From assembly GCF_040115645.1 (NCBI RefSeq), contig NC_089572.1, positions 744,001 to 808,000 of the forward strand: a stretch of DNA of 64,000 nt, written 5' to 3'. Of the stretch, positions 53,601 through 61,600 are shown one piece after another. Position numbers and translations under genes: made by a program. Every line of letters starts with the position of its first letter. Positions within the stretch are counted from its first letter, which is position 1. Source of the stretch: Euwallacea fornicatus. Lineage: Eukaryota > Arthropoda > Insecta > Coleoptera > Curculionidae. The notes under the pieces are model-generated. The model saw nothing but the letters and a program-made list of their open reading frames with translations, had not been told where the DNA came from and ran no database searches.

Positions 53601-55771
53601 GCTCTATAGTCGTTATGAGTCATCAGTAGTGGATTTCATAAAAGTTCCAAAAAAGAGTCAAATTCCACCTACGTTTTTGATTACATTAAAATGCAAATTA
53701 TTCAAAATAAGCTTCTCAATGGAGCCGGATTGGCACCCTCGTAAGAACCTTAACAAACAAACATGCAACTACAATTTCCAAATTTCCATTGTTATCAGAG
53801 TTCTTTTTATTCCACTTGAGTGCCTACTTTGAATTTACACCAAGGAATCGCTTTTTTGTGTATGTAAAGCAGGCGTGTCCACCTTAGTCATGCATTGAAT
53901 TCGGTATGAGCAATCGATCCAACTTGGAATTCTACGTTGTCTTGGTTAACTTTTAAAAAAATAATGACGCTCAGACTAGTGAGAATGACGCGAATCGTAT
54001 TATGTATATATATGGCGGAATTCTTCTGCGTGGTATGCGTGTGGGGGAGTTCAGAGATATGAGATGCGCAATCTGATCAATTTGATAGATTAAGCTAACA
54101 TCCTAATACTGGCGATGCAGCCACAGTAAAGTAATTTAACTGTTAAAATTATTATATTGCTAGATGTGGTGCAGATCTATCGTTTTTTCAATAAAAACTC
54201 GTTTCATAATTAGAATAAACACGAGATTTAGTTCAAGATCAGGGGTGAACGTTGACGTGGTGCACGAGTTCCCCGTGATATTCCTTATTTATATCAGATT
54301 AGAAAGCCTTATCACAATTTTTCAAAACTCCAATATGTCTCTGGAGCATTCCTGGAACGTTTTAGTGAAGTTACCATACAGGTCAGGTATAGAGTGTCTC
54401 TATTTCCATGATAAATGTATTTAGTTTTTGTCCATCTCTAATGGTAACTCTGGCAAAAAGTTAAGACAAAGTTTTACAATTTCAGTTTTTTCTTTTTTTT
54501 AATAACTGAGAAATAACTTCATAGATCTAGACTATTCCTATATTTGCTAGACTATTCCTCGACTTCATTTAATTAAGTCTTAACTAGTTAAAGTTTACAA
54601 GCTTCCTATCTTGGACTCACTCATCACAGAATGACAAGAACAAGATCAGTGTGAAAAATATCAGCTGCTTTCTTTCGACTTGTGATTTAGAATCAGGCCA
54701 CATTATATTTAAAATAACTAGATTGATTTTTCAATCATACAACACTTTGTGCCAAAATCAGAAGTGGAGAGAAAGTGGCTCCACCAACCATATGAAGTGT
54801 CATCACCAGAAATGTTATGTTACACTTAAAGTGACAAAATTTGTTCAATCAAATTTGAATTGACATTTATCTCTGATTGACCAAATTTACATGTTTTCCC
54901 TTTTTCATGTGACATTTCACAAAATCTGACTAAGTTGTTAATATGCGATGTGTTCGAGGTAAGGGTAAATACATTGGGACCTTGTGAATCTCAACAGATA
55001 CAGACATGCTTAAATGGAAGGAACACATTTAAATGTATAACCTAAGTATAGTTGAAATAAATCTATAGTTATCTTTGGGTTTTTCAGTTAGGTATAAAAA
55101 AAATGAAATCTTTGAATTTCATTGTTTTTTTTTTCAATCAACTTATGCTTAAAAATTAACAAACAACAATACCATTTTTTCATTAGATTTAATTTACTTT
55201 CCAATATCTGTACATCATGGTGATGTAAAAATTTACCCCTCGGTTAACTTTGACTGTGCAGATCATGTTTTAAATTGTATAATGAATGGAACTAAGAGAG
55301 TTAATAGTTTTCTTTGGCATTACAACCTTCAAGTACAAAAACTTGTGAAGTTCTTATGTCCATCTATTTGAAGTAAACAGAAGTAGCCAATTATTAAATT
55401 GTTATGACCTTTGTAGAATGAACTTCCCATTAAGGGCTCTTATTCATGGCGTTTATCATTATTTAAATGTTTTAGTATAAAATTTAAATTTAATGATAAA
55501 AGTCAGTGGTGTAAAACGTGCTGTTTAAAATTATTATCCAGTTTCTGCTTTCCACTACCCCAATAAAATTTAAATTTAAAGTTATTTGTCCTTGGACAGT
55601 TTACCAGAGCCAGCATAACCTAACTTATGTGACAATACAAACAAAACTTACCTTGCCAGTAGCCTTTTTGTAGCGCAAAGTAGATTCCCTTATCAAGTCC
55701 CTAACCAGGATATCTCCATCCCCACAAGGTACCACAACACGAACACTTCCAAAACATACCGTTACCTTCAT
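14664..55771 (-). CDS. baz: bazooka / Par-3 polarity scaffold, 22 coding exons, 1472 aa
   Basis: Scaffold of the apical PAR complex with Par-6 and aPKC. Coding exons (minus): 55771-55652, 25847-25641, 23893-23392, 23341-23021, 22962-22742, 22454-22263, 22153-21956, 21762-21630, 21004-20727, 19394-19223, 19101-18915, 18581-18384, 18324-18209, 17923-17855, 17758-17661, 17601-17466, 17410-17239, 17160-16943, 16881-16739, 16681-16398, 16113-16030, 15033-14664. They total 4419 nt with every phase matching; fly Baz is about 1464 aa. CR1 oligomerisation domain: MKVTVCFGSVRVVVPCGDG, then GGILDPDDRLSDVADDREQ. Par-1/14-3-3 site: VRRGSEPTL (Ser144). PDZ1 about residues 262-355, PDZ2 415-510, PDZ3 600-700 (DLGIFIKSVINGGAAS). 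aPKC-binding CR3: GPSLGMKKSSSLESLQ (exon 15). A basic patch GIGSMFRFGKHRK follows. The C-terminus GTKV fits a class I PDZ ligand. The Gln/Ser/His-rich tail is probably disordered. An in-frame upstream Met at 55855 is noted; the family start is MKVTV. Confidence 0.97.
15034..16029 (-). other. bazooka intron 21, including a relic repeat end
   Basis: About 1 kb intron with no gene. At about 15761 the plus strand reads AAGGTGTCCCACACTTG, close to the outer end of the inverted-repeat element at 40069 (CAGGGTGTCCCACAAGTG), so a decayed copy of that family may lie here. A partner end was not found. Confidence 0.35.
19453..20674. mobile_element. Long inverted-repeat element in bazooka intron 9, CAGGGTGT ends, near-identical arms of about 430 bp
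   Basis: Arms run 19453 to about 19882 and about 20247 to 20674 and differ at only a handful of positions when read against each other. TA flanks both ends (19451-19452, 20675-20676). Each arm repeats its own start, CAGGGTGTT, 110 bp further in (19563; mirror copy ending 20564). The spacer of about 365 bp contains a helix-turn-helix gene fragment but no catalytic domain. It is non-autonomous and young, judged by arm identity. Confidence 0.9.
20042..20246 (+). pseudogene. DUF4817-type helix-turn-helix fragment, N-terminus of a transposase
   Basis: Starts MANKFTYSEMVDMLLVYG and continues through VRVYKEKYPFRRIPNRKTF and LRENGKFEPRHADSGR, the pattern of the DUF4817 helix-turn-helix found at the N-terminus of some insect Tc1/mariner-superfamily transposases. 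The frame then runs straight into the right inverted-repeat arm at about 20247 and stops at 20287. No DDE domain follows, so this is only the DNA-binding module of a lost transposase. Confidence 0.7.
23894..25640 (-). other. bazooka intron 2, no gene; one solitary CAGGGTGT end
   Basis: A 1.75-kb intron between coding exons 2 and 3. At 25317 the plus strand reads TA then CAGGGTGTGTCATTT, like the outer ends of the inverted-repeat elements in this window, but no matching opposite end is visible. CACCCTGTA near 25070 is another isolated end-like motif. No coding content recognised. Confidence 0.4.
25848..27443 (-). other. bazooka intron 1, segment next to exon 2
   Basis: About 1.6 kb of intronic sequence before the first nested transposon stack. 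Short frames on both strands show no recognisable protein. Nothing else is called. Confidence 0.4.
28222..29198 (+). pseudogene. Transposase of element A (Tc1 family, DD34E), one break
   Basis: Starts MGRREISASIRSLVAKL with a paired-type helix-turn-helix (TVQTIVRNYENRGT, SGRPKKLS). The frame breaks near 28570, just after HGYHGRKDW, and resumes in another frame with LFTDESKFNIFG, so a short deletion or frameshift has removed the joining residues. The rest is complete: HGGGSVTVWGSMAAAG, FQQDNDPKHTAIVARE, QSPDSNPIEHLWDEL, ending GGPTKY. All three catalytic positions (Asp, Asp, Glu) are still readable. Confidence 0.88.
29282..30927 (+). mobile_element. Tc1-type element B, 1646 bp, inserted in element A
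   Basis: Ends CAGTTACTCACA and TGTGAGTAACTG with TA on both sides (29280-29281, 30928-30929). The inverted repeat is long and diverged: inner matching pieces lie at about 29450-29490 and 30720-30757. It sits inside the first copy of the duplicated right arm of element A, whose sequence resumes directly after it. Confidence 0.9.
29635..30649 (+). pseudogene. Transposase of element B (Tc1 family), at least three frame breaks
   Basis: Starts MARVRSEISIDMRKQI. Frame changes near 29735 (inside the helix-turn-helix), 29830 and 30180. The catalytic motifs remain readable across frames: IFSDETKINLFGSDGRQNVW, YQDNDPKHTAAIVKQW, SPDINPIENLWMDM. It ends QGFATHY at 30649, the normal family ending. It is inactive. 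Confidence 0.88.
31062..32722 (+). mobile_element. Tc1-type element C, 1661 bp, long IR/DR ends, inserted in element A
   Basis: Ends CAGTGAATCCCAAAAATATT and its mirror (last G changed to A), with TA flanks (31060-31061, 32723-32724). Inverted repeats are about 225 bp. Each carries the motif CCCAAAAATATTCGGACG twice, at the outer edge and about 195 bp inside (31265; mirror near 32503), the IR/DR structure known from Sleeping Beauty-type elements. It is inserted exactly at the junction of the two tandem right-arm copies of element A. Confidence 0.92.
31396..32425 (+). pseudogene. Transposase of element C (Tc1 family), one frameshift and a small deletion
   Basis: MGRVPNKSNVSFDKRQLVIF start, helix-turn-helix (KKIGEMLQLSKSTVGDIVKR), GRPKLLN hinge, VIFCDESKFNIFGSDRRQN, then a frame change near 31905. 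After that come RGGGSVLVWGCISSLG, YQDNDPKHTAHIVREW and a shortened catalytic end (PPISRLNPIENVW, where relatives read PPQSPDLNPIENLW), ending VGHTKY. It is the least damaged transposase in the window. Confidence 0.9.
32746..33535. mobile_element. Inverted-repeat element D, 790 bp, CAGGGTGT ends, inserted in element A
   Basis: TA flanks (32744-32745, 33536-33537). Arms of about 120 bp; each repeats CAGGGTGTT 110 bp inside the end (32856; mirror ending 33425). Between the arms lies a minus-strand DUF4817-type fragment. It interrupts the second copy of the duplicated right arm of element A. Confidence 0.9.
32939..33211 (-). pseudogene. DUF4817-type helix-turn-helix fragment in element D
   Basis: Reads MPNYTNQEMANMVFVYGLAD from 33211, then ARRIYMERFPNHQAPNHQTF, LMKTPGGGKPITRRTPEVEE and ILRRIEENPGTPG. 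These are the N-terminal DNA-binding part and hinge of a DUF4817 transposase. The catalytic domain is missing and the frame leaves homologous sequence after about 32930. The frame is open upstream to 33349, but the conserved start is MPNYTN. Confidence 0.75.
33715..36885 (-). other. bazooka intron 1, segment without recognised genes or repeats
   Basis: About 3.2 kb. Several short frames, none with recognisable content. Base composition is slightly less AT-rich than the transposon stacks. No inverted repeats were noticed. Confidence 0.4.
36886..37083 (-). CDS. Candidate alternative first coding exon of bazooka, 66 codons
   Basis: On the bazooka strand, an open frame starts MFDSCQTLSSGPKCTDVAE and ends KNEKTGVDKQ at a consensus donor (CAG before gtaagt). 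It is exactly 198 nt, phase 0, as required to join bazooka exon 2 (SPEAWVSVH). A stop (TGA) lies ten codons upstream of the Met, so the start is well delimited. The sequence is visibly more GC-rich than the surrounding intron, and no acceptor precedes it, which fits a first exon. Splicing to exon 2 would replace the first 40 residues of CR1. The peptide resembles no domain I know. Transcript evidence is absent, so this remains a prediction. Confidence 0.45.
38060..38884 (-). pseudogene. Tc1-family transposase remnant with frame breaks
   Basis: Starts MPRRNSGEYGAVKIVTLMEE, with helix-turn-helix ECIARRL-like CEIARRLGVHHATIARRL. The frame is lost after 38640. Further fragments in other frames are readable: LTDEVRVSLKSSDRRTF (place of the first catalytic Asp region), GGSTMFWSCVSLEART and FLFMDDNARLHRA (second Asp). 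The C-terminal third is poorly preserved. Inactive. Confidence 0.8.
39191..41030 (+). pseudogene. Transposase of element E, multiple lesions plus an insertion
   Basis: The longest open piece (39191-39646) includes RPKNNAGRGRK, IVRQIKQDPERNVPKLTAE and FRKNNYNGRIEREE, a Tc1-family N-terminus. Downstream, fragments such as VKHGG, SVILWGNTSASGCGKLHLID and a decayed QDNGPK motif are separated by stops. Element F interrupts the gene within the codons for VREWLLY; the remaining PQSPDINPIEN motif resumes after it near 40825. Confidence 0.82.
40069..40792. mobile_element. Inverted-repeat element F, 724 bp, CAGGGTGT ends, non-coding
   Basis: TA flanks (40067-40068, 40793-40794). Arms of about 115 bp; each repeats CAGGGTGTTAAA 108-109 bp inside the end (40178; mirror ending 40684). 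The interior has no open frame. It interrupts the transposase of element E at a TA within the codons after REWLLY. Confidence 0.9.
41432..42744 (-). mobile_element. Tc1-type relic G, about 1.3 kb
   Basis: Ends matching in inverted orientation: AACTAAAGAAACT near 41441 and AGTTTCTTTAGTTTTGTCC near 42719. Exact borders are uncertain because the outermost bases have diverged. It contains a broken transposase on the minus strand. Confidence 0.7.
41530..42475 (-). pseudogene. Tc1-family transposase remnant in relic G
   Basis: Starts MPIERYLSEDLQSKIVEVF at 42475, shifts frame after FQNG, and continues KDIAKNFSLHKFVVSRVL with a GRP-like hinge (RRGGGPRKATKYLNRRI). Near 41720 the reverse strand still reads DWPAQNSDLNSIE, the family's third catalytic block. 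Inactive. Confidence 0.75.
47575..47770. repeat. Short diverged tandem repeat, about 90-100 bp unit, two copies
   Basis: The stretch repeats phrases such as TTAGTAAAATTAT, AAATAGAA and CAATTTGG/GATAATTTGGCGAA with TGAATATATATTG-like text between them. Read in the same minus-strand frame, both units give similar peptides (SPNYQQYIFNH and SPNCQQYVFEH), which comes from the repeat, not from known coding function. Confidence 0.55.
49850..50040. repeat. Degenerate purine-rich repeat with a 9-G run
   Basis: Several imperfect copies of CCGTTAGAAGAT (49928, 49988, 50025 and weaker ones) alternate with G/A-rich text. A run of nine G lies at about 49940. Looks like a small degenerate minisatellite. 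Confidence 0.5.
55652..55771 (-). CDS. baz: bazooka coding exon 1 (N-terminal 40 residues of CR1)
   Basis: Exactly 40 codons, ending RYKKATGK before the donor gtaagt. It is joined in phase 0 to SPEAWVSVHNLQ at 25847. Human PARD3 has the same junction region (RYRKAIAKDPNYWIQVH). The exon therefore splits CR1 between a promoter-proximal piece and a piece 30 kb away. The frame is open upstream to a Met at 55855, which would add 28 residues not typical of the family; this is most likely 5' leader. Confidence 0.93.
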
Positions 55772-56751
55772 TTTAAACTTTAAAAAACCCACGGAAGGTC
55801 CTTCAGATAGTGCAATGATGACGCCATGCTCCGGGCATAACGAATAAACAACCACCTGCGATTGCTTTATGGTCGATTTATTAGTACCATTTTAGTGTTT
55901 AACCAGTGCCTTTTAATTAATATCTCAATTTTTAATTTCTACAATTGTTCCGCACACCATTTTTCAATCAAAACAATACGAGAGGAAATTTCAAAGCGTC
56001 CGCACTGCGAAAGTATTTGCACCAACTAAAAAATTTCAAACGAGTTTTTTCCCCCTCTTTTATTCTCAGCTTGATGACCAATCAGAATTCAGGGAAATAA
56101 TCTTTTTCATTCAAATGTCAAATGGCCAAGCATGATTGGAATGTGGGCCCTCTGACGGTCAGGTAAGAAAACAATTAAGGAATTTGAACTGTTGAAGGCC
56201 ATACCTGATGCCAAGTTTAAAAAAATTAGTTCGATGTTTTCGTGTTTAATAGAAATATTTTACACGGCCACGAAGGAAATATGAAAAGATGCGTTAAAAG
56301 ACTGATGGAAATACCTCAGGATAAAATGAACTGGCATGTTAAAAGAGTAACGAATTTTCGTATTTGCTCACGTGGCAACCTAGTAGTGAGAATGGCATTC
56401 AGAGCAATTATGCAACGACAGGCGATATGTCGACTTATAATGTACTATATGAGGTTCTATTTGTAACAGACGAAGATAACTCAATTCTATGTCACATTGA
56501 ATTTCCAACAAACTTTTGAAATATATTGAATGTCTATGACTCCATTACAACGCGAGTATATCTATCTTTAACGAATATATTGCACATAACATTAAGTTTA
56601 ACAGAGATAACACCCTATTTGTGTTTTTTTAAAAATATTTTACACTGACGTTTAACTGTCACTGTCAACCTTGACCTGATTTTTGTGTTTTTGTTTAGTT
56701 GAGATTTTCTTATTATTAAAAATCTTAATTTTGCAAAGAAATGTTATCCAA
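55772..56751. promoter_or_regulatory. Divergent region between bazooka and the C1GALT1C1-like gene
   Basis: About 980 bp between two start codons pointing away from each other. It must carry the bazooka 5' leader and both promoters unless untranslated exons lie elsewhere. A 74-codon plus-strand frame (56242-56466) has no recognisable content. Confidence 0.4.
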
Positions 56752-58299
56752 ATGGCCCACTTCTATAGTCGTATCACTTTTATTATAGGATTAATTCTCG
56801 GTGCAGTATTAGCATTCTACATGCAACGGTATGTGATGGTGGAAAAGAAATCTGGTACGACAGCACATTTAGGCCCCAATTACTCACATTACAACAAATG
56901 GTTTAAAAAGCAAGGATTATCTAGGAAAGCTGTGTTGTGGGACAATATGCGTTATAGCAATATATCAATTTATAAAGAATCTGATTACCTGTATTCCCAT
57001 ATAAATATACACTGTTTAGTAATTGTAAAGAACACTGCCAATTTTGCAGCAATTCTTGATACTTGGGCGAAGGGATGTAACTTTATAAGTTCAATAACAA
57101 TAGAACCTAGACATCAAATTATGCCATCTGTACAGGATAGGAACAAATCTTCCTGGGTACTATTGTGTAAATATTTGAGCGGACTTGATAGTTCCAGTTT
57201 GGATTGGGTTCTTGTAGTAAAAGATACTACTTTTCTCTTATTAGAGAACTTTAGGCAGTATGTGGCTCCTTTAAATGCAAGTGAGCCCCTTTATTTGGGA
57301 CATGCCATCAAATTTTGGGGTTTTGCTTATAATAGCGGAGATCCTGGTTATGCTCTGAACAAAGCAGCCATACTGTTGTTTCAGAAACAGGTTGACGAAG
57401 TGAGGTGTTTGGAAAATAGTTATAGGAATAAAGAAGACTTTTATTTGGGTAAGTTGTTTGTAAGTTAATTAAAACCTGAAGTGTCTAGATTTATAACTAA
57501 CTTTTTGAGGCTGAAGCAATAACCAAAATACAGGGTAGTAAAGTTTAAAATTATTTTTACATTTACACTGGTTTTGCACCATTATTAGATGCAACAAAAC
57601 AAAATGTATCAACTACTTGTTTGCACTTGTAAGTAATGGCTCAAACTAATTGACCATTTCTTTATATATTTGAATGTTATTCAAATAATTGTTATTTCAG
57701 GAAAATACTTAATGCAGCTGAACATTACCCCTGTTAATACTGCAGATGAATACGGTTTGTCTACATTTCATCCTTACAATTGGTACCATATGTTTCATTC
57801 CAAAGATAATTATTATGTAAATAGCGTTTTTCCTGTAAAATGCTGCAGTAAAAGCTCCATAGCATTTCAGGTTAGTTCAAAGTTAATGACTGACTTAGTA
57901 TTTGGTTTAGTTTTATGAATAAGTATCTACATACATTTGTATACATGTTAAATTGAACCTTAATCTTACTTTTTAGGCAACGGAAGGAAGCCGAATGTAT
58001 ACCTTCAATTACTTATTCTATAAGCTTCAAATTTTCACTTCTGGACACTATGGAAACCAACCATTTAAAAGCAGTGTACCTGATAATGAAGTAAGAGTAA
58101 AATGTTTTTTTCAAAATCTAAGTGTGCCATTCACACACACAATTTACAGCCCTGGAAAAAGATTCTAAGGGATCACAATATTAAATCTGAAAATATTAGC
58201 AGTGACGAATATTATCGACTTTGGGAAAATCTTATCAATGACCCAAATTCATTTGCAGCAAACTTAAAAAAAGAGCAGTTCTCTAATTACGATAACTGA
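56752..58299 (+). CDS. C1GALT1C1 (Cosmc)-like type II membrane protein, four exons, 376 aa
   Basis: Member of the core-1 beta-1,3-galactosyltransferase family (GT31), closest in pattern to the Cosmc chaperone, which helps core-1 synthase fold in the ER. Exons 56752-57448, 57701-57870, 57977-58090 and 58150-58299, all in frame. A short N-terminal tail precedes one membrane segment (ITFIIGLILGAVLAFYM), then the lumenal domain: CLVIVKNTANFAAILDTWAKGC, LDWVLVVKDTTFLLLENFRQY, PLYLGHAIK, VKCCSKSSIAFQ, LFYKLQIFTSGHYG. Where active core-1 synthases carry an acidic metal-binding DDDT, this protein has KDTT, and Cosmc likewise lacks the motif (RPTT). Hence a chaperone-like or inactive relative is favoured. 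The ATG used gives a normal type II signal anchor; upstream in-frame codons contain no ATG. AATAAA lies at 58477. Confidence 0.8.
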
Positions 58300-58649
58300 A
58301 GTCGGGTTACTAAGAGTGTATATTTAACATTTCTGTGATAAATTGATTTCATCTTTATTTTTGTTTCAAGTATTTTTGTATGTTTAACCTAAGTATTAAA
58401 TGATTGGAAATAGTATATTCTATGGTAGCTATGTCATAGATTTTCTACTTTACGATCTTTTGATCGCTTATTGTTGAATAAATATTTCGTTTTATAAAGT
58501 GCTTTTTTTTAAATCCCAATTGCTGGCTTGATTTAGAAAATACTTTATAGTTCTGTAAATAAGATTAAGTGATTATTCAGGCATTTCTTAGGCTTCCCTT
58601 GCGTCAAAAGTTCACCCCCATTTACTCATTTAAACAGTAATTTCTTGCC

Positions 58650-61600
58650 ATGGTTGCTTTGCAGTTGTTATGGTTTATTACAGGTTTTAAAATTTCCATT
58701 GCCTTTTTAAATATTTACAATTCTTTGGATATTTGCGCTGTTTCCCACTTCAATAAGCTACATGTCGATTATGGGACATCTGGTGAACTACTAGCTGAAC
58801 AAAATAATCAACCGGTAGGTAAAGATTTTGAACATTATCAGAATATATCCGAGAGAAAGTGCATTGTCGAGCTCATCACATGCCCCTCCTGTGTTATTCG
58901 TATAAAATTTCTGTAAGTAATAATATTTTTTAATTTATTTCTTTCTTCTTTAAGTTCGTCAATTATTTTTCAGATACTTAAATATATCTAGAACGTGTCA
59001 AAAATCCTCAGTTTACTCTCACTGTGGATGCAACTATGTCTTATTACATCAACCGTCCTTCGAAGAGGTCTCAGCGGAGAGATTTTGTGGAAATTACGTG
59101 CACAACAATGTAACAGAATTAACTTACATATCCAAAACCAGAACTACCATTGTAACCTTTCAATATACCAGAAATTATGGGCACGCCTTTACTTTGCAAT
59201 TTTTTGCCACAAGTGAGGTTTTTTAAGGTTTTAGTCTTAATGCATTTTGCATGCAAATTTTGTAGTGAATAGGGAAGTTTTTGAGAACGTTCCAAGAGTT
59301 AATTGGCTGAGTAATTCCAGTCAGACTATAACTTCCCCATTTTTTCCTTATTTATATCCTGCCGACTTGATCGCGGAATATGTTGTTAATTGCCGTTCAA
59401 AGGTCCCATGTCGGATAAGCCTGTCGTTTACCGATTTTATAATTGCCGATTCGTCAATCTTGGAAGTATGTTACCTGGTGGTATATAATGAAAACACGGT
59501 ACTAAAGAGTATAATTTGTTTTGAGTTTTTTGACTGGAATGGGCAACGCTTATATGTAATCTCTGGCGCCCTATTTCGCCCTCCGGTGATAGCAACATCG
59601 GGTCCCACATTGTTAATGCGCTTTTACGCTAACGGGGCATCTGATTTCGGATTCAAAGCATCATACTATTTCAGTTCAGAAAATTTGGGGAAAGACATTA
59701 TTAAACCTAATACAGGTTAGATCATTAACCCAGCGAGTTATTAGGTCTCTAATGTAGATTTTTAGATTGTGGTGGTCAAGTCAATAATGTAGGAGGAGGA
59801 ATTACAATGATGAATATGGTTGCTAATGGTTCGATGGTTTACGACTGCATATGGATTGTGAAAATTCCTTTACATTTCTTACATAGAAAAACGCATTTAT
59901 ACGTGAAGATAGTCCATTTCCAGAAATTCGGTAGTCAATTAAATCATGGATGATTTGTTGATTTAGGTCTGTAATTAATATTGGGATTATAGGCGATTCT
60001 ACCGAGCTCTTAATAAGAAATGGCTCAACATCTTTAGATCCAATAATAGAGGTTCTAAAATATCCCCCTCCTATTCAGTTTAACACTTGGAGACAAAAAG
60101 AGCATGTGGTGCCCATAAATCAAGGATTCTATATAAGCCTTCGAGGATCGTTTAATCCTCAATCCCAAATGGCTATCGTATATGCTGCTTTTAGCTACAA
60201 AGGTCTGTGCAAACCGACAAAAATAGCACTGATTTAATTAGTTATTAATACAGAATGTTTCTCGGGACTTGATTTCTTGTGCAACAATGGGAGATGTATT
60301 TCTACCCTTTTAAACTGTGATGGTTTCGATCATTGCGGCGATTTTAGTGACGAATCATTAGAATGCCAGCATGGTTTGTCTATTTTAATAATATACGATT
60401 CACTACATATAAGAATTTTGTAATTTTAGATCCTAAAGATCACAGGAAATATTCAGAAATTCCTAATTTCTTATTTCCGAAAGTGGAACCTTATGCGGAC
60501 TTGACGATGATATCCGTAGTTTTTTTGTTATGCACGTTCGGTAATTAGATATTAGTATTATAATTATTGATATTTTTGATAGTGGTTATATTCAGGCTTC
60601 ATTGGTGTAATCTTTGCCCTGGCGCTGTTGCTCTACAGAGTGAATTTACGGACTCGAAATCAACGTCGAATTCAAGAGCATATCAATACTATTCATGCTA
60701 TTTTGGGTGTGTTAATTGTTGTGCCTAGAGATTGCTGATTGATCTCGAGTTTACAGATTTAAGCGGCACAGAAGGTGCTAACAACTTTGACGAAGAAATA
60801 ATAATTCCAGACGAACCACCAGACTATGAACCTCCTCCAGAATATTCTGATGTTTTCAGATATATCCGAAGAATGGCTTATGGCAGTAAGCAAAAAATTG
60901 AAAAGTAACACGTTGATTTTAAACCCTATTTCTAGTTGAGTATTTTGAAAGAATTAATTTCTTTTCAAAGGTCAACGGTTAACAATTCAAGTTTGAAAGT
61001 TGATAAAGGGGCGGCTAAATCACGCTCTTCCATCGACAGTGCTACTTTGTCTCGTAGAGCAAGTCTCACTCGCAATTCCCAGACATCGCCTGTAACAATA
61101 CCTGATACTTCTCCTCCAGCCTATGAGAATGTTTTGAGCAATCAAAACGTTAGCGGCAATATGGCTAGGGGAGTTAATAATGTGGACGAGGCAGGCTCTT
61201 CGAGTACTTTTTGCATTGAGATCGGTAAGTTCAGAAAACTGACATGCTATTAAGGTACTGCGGAACACTAACGGAACAATATAATCATTAGCTAATCTAG
61301 AATCCATATCCTTTCCCTTAAAATATCAAATTTGATGTCATTTGAATTAACATGATGACGACGCTCGGACGCTATCTGAGTACCGCTCGCCTCCCGGTAT
61401 TCTCCTCTGTCTGCACAACCAGGTACGCGTAATGGAACTCGGTATGTAACTGTTGATGATTAGCCGTAACTAGGGAATTTTGATAGTTAATTGGTCGCTA
61501 TTACTAGAGTCAAATAAACCAGACCGGTCAACTAATATTATCGCAGACATTGATAAGTTAACCCTGTGCGACGTAATTTGAAAACTATAATAGTAGATTG

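Larger units (their letters stand above)
42745..55651 (-). other. bazooka intron 1, exon-1-proximal segment, mostly featureless
   Basis: About 12.9 kb of AT-rich intron. The longest frames (for example 46113-46502, 129 codons on the plus strand) match nothing I recognise. Two low-grade repeat patches are listed separately (47575-47770, 49850-50040). No convincing RNA gene, coding exon or transposon end was found in the rest. Confidence 0.4.

Noticed and set aside
53394..53832. Plus-strand frames with basic residues in bazooka intron 1
   Set aside because: No family resemblance, no clear start context, and not in phase with any neighbouring exon.
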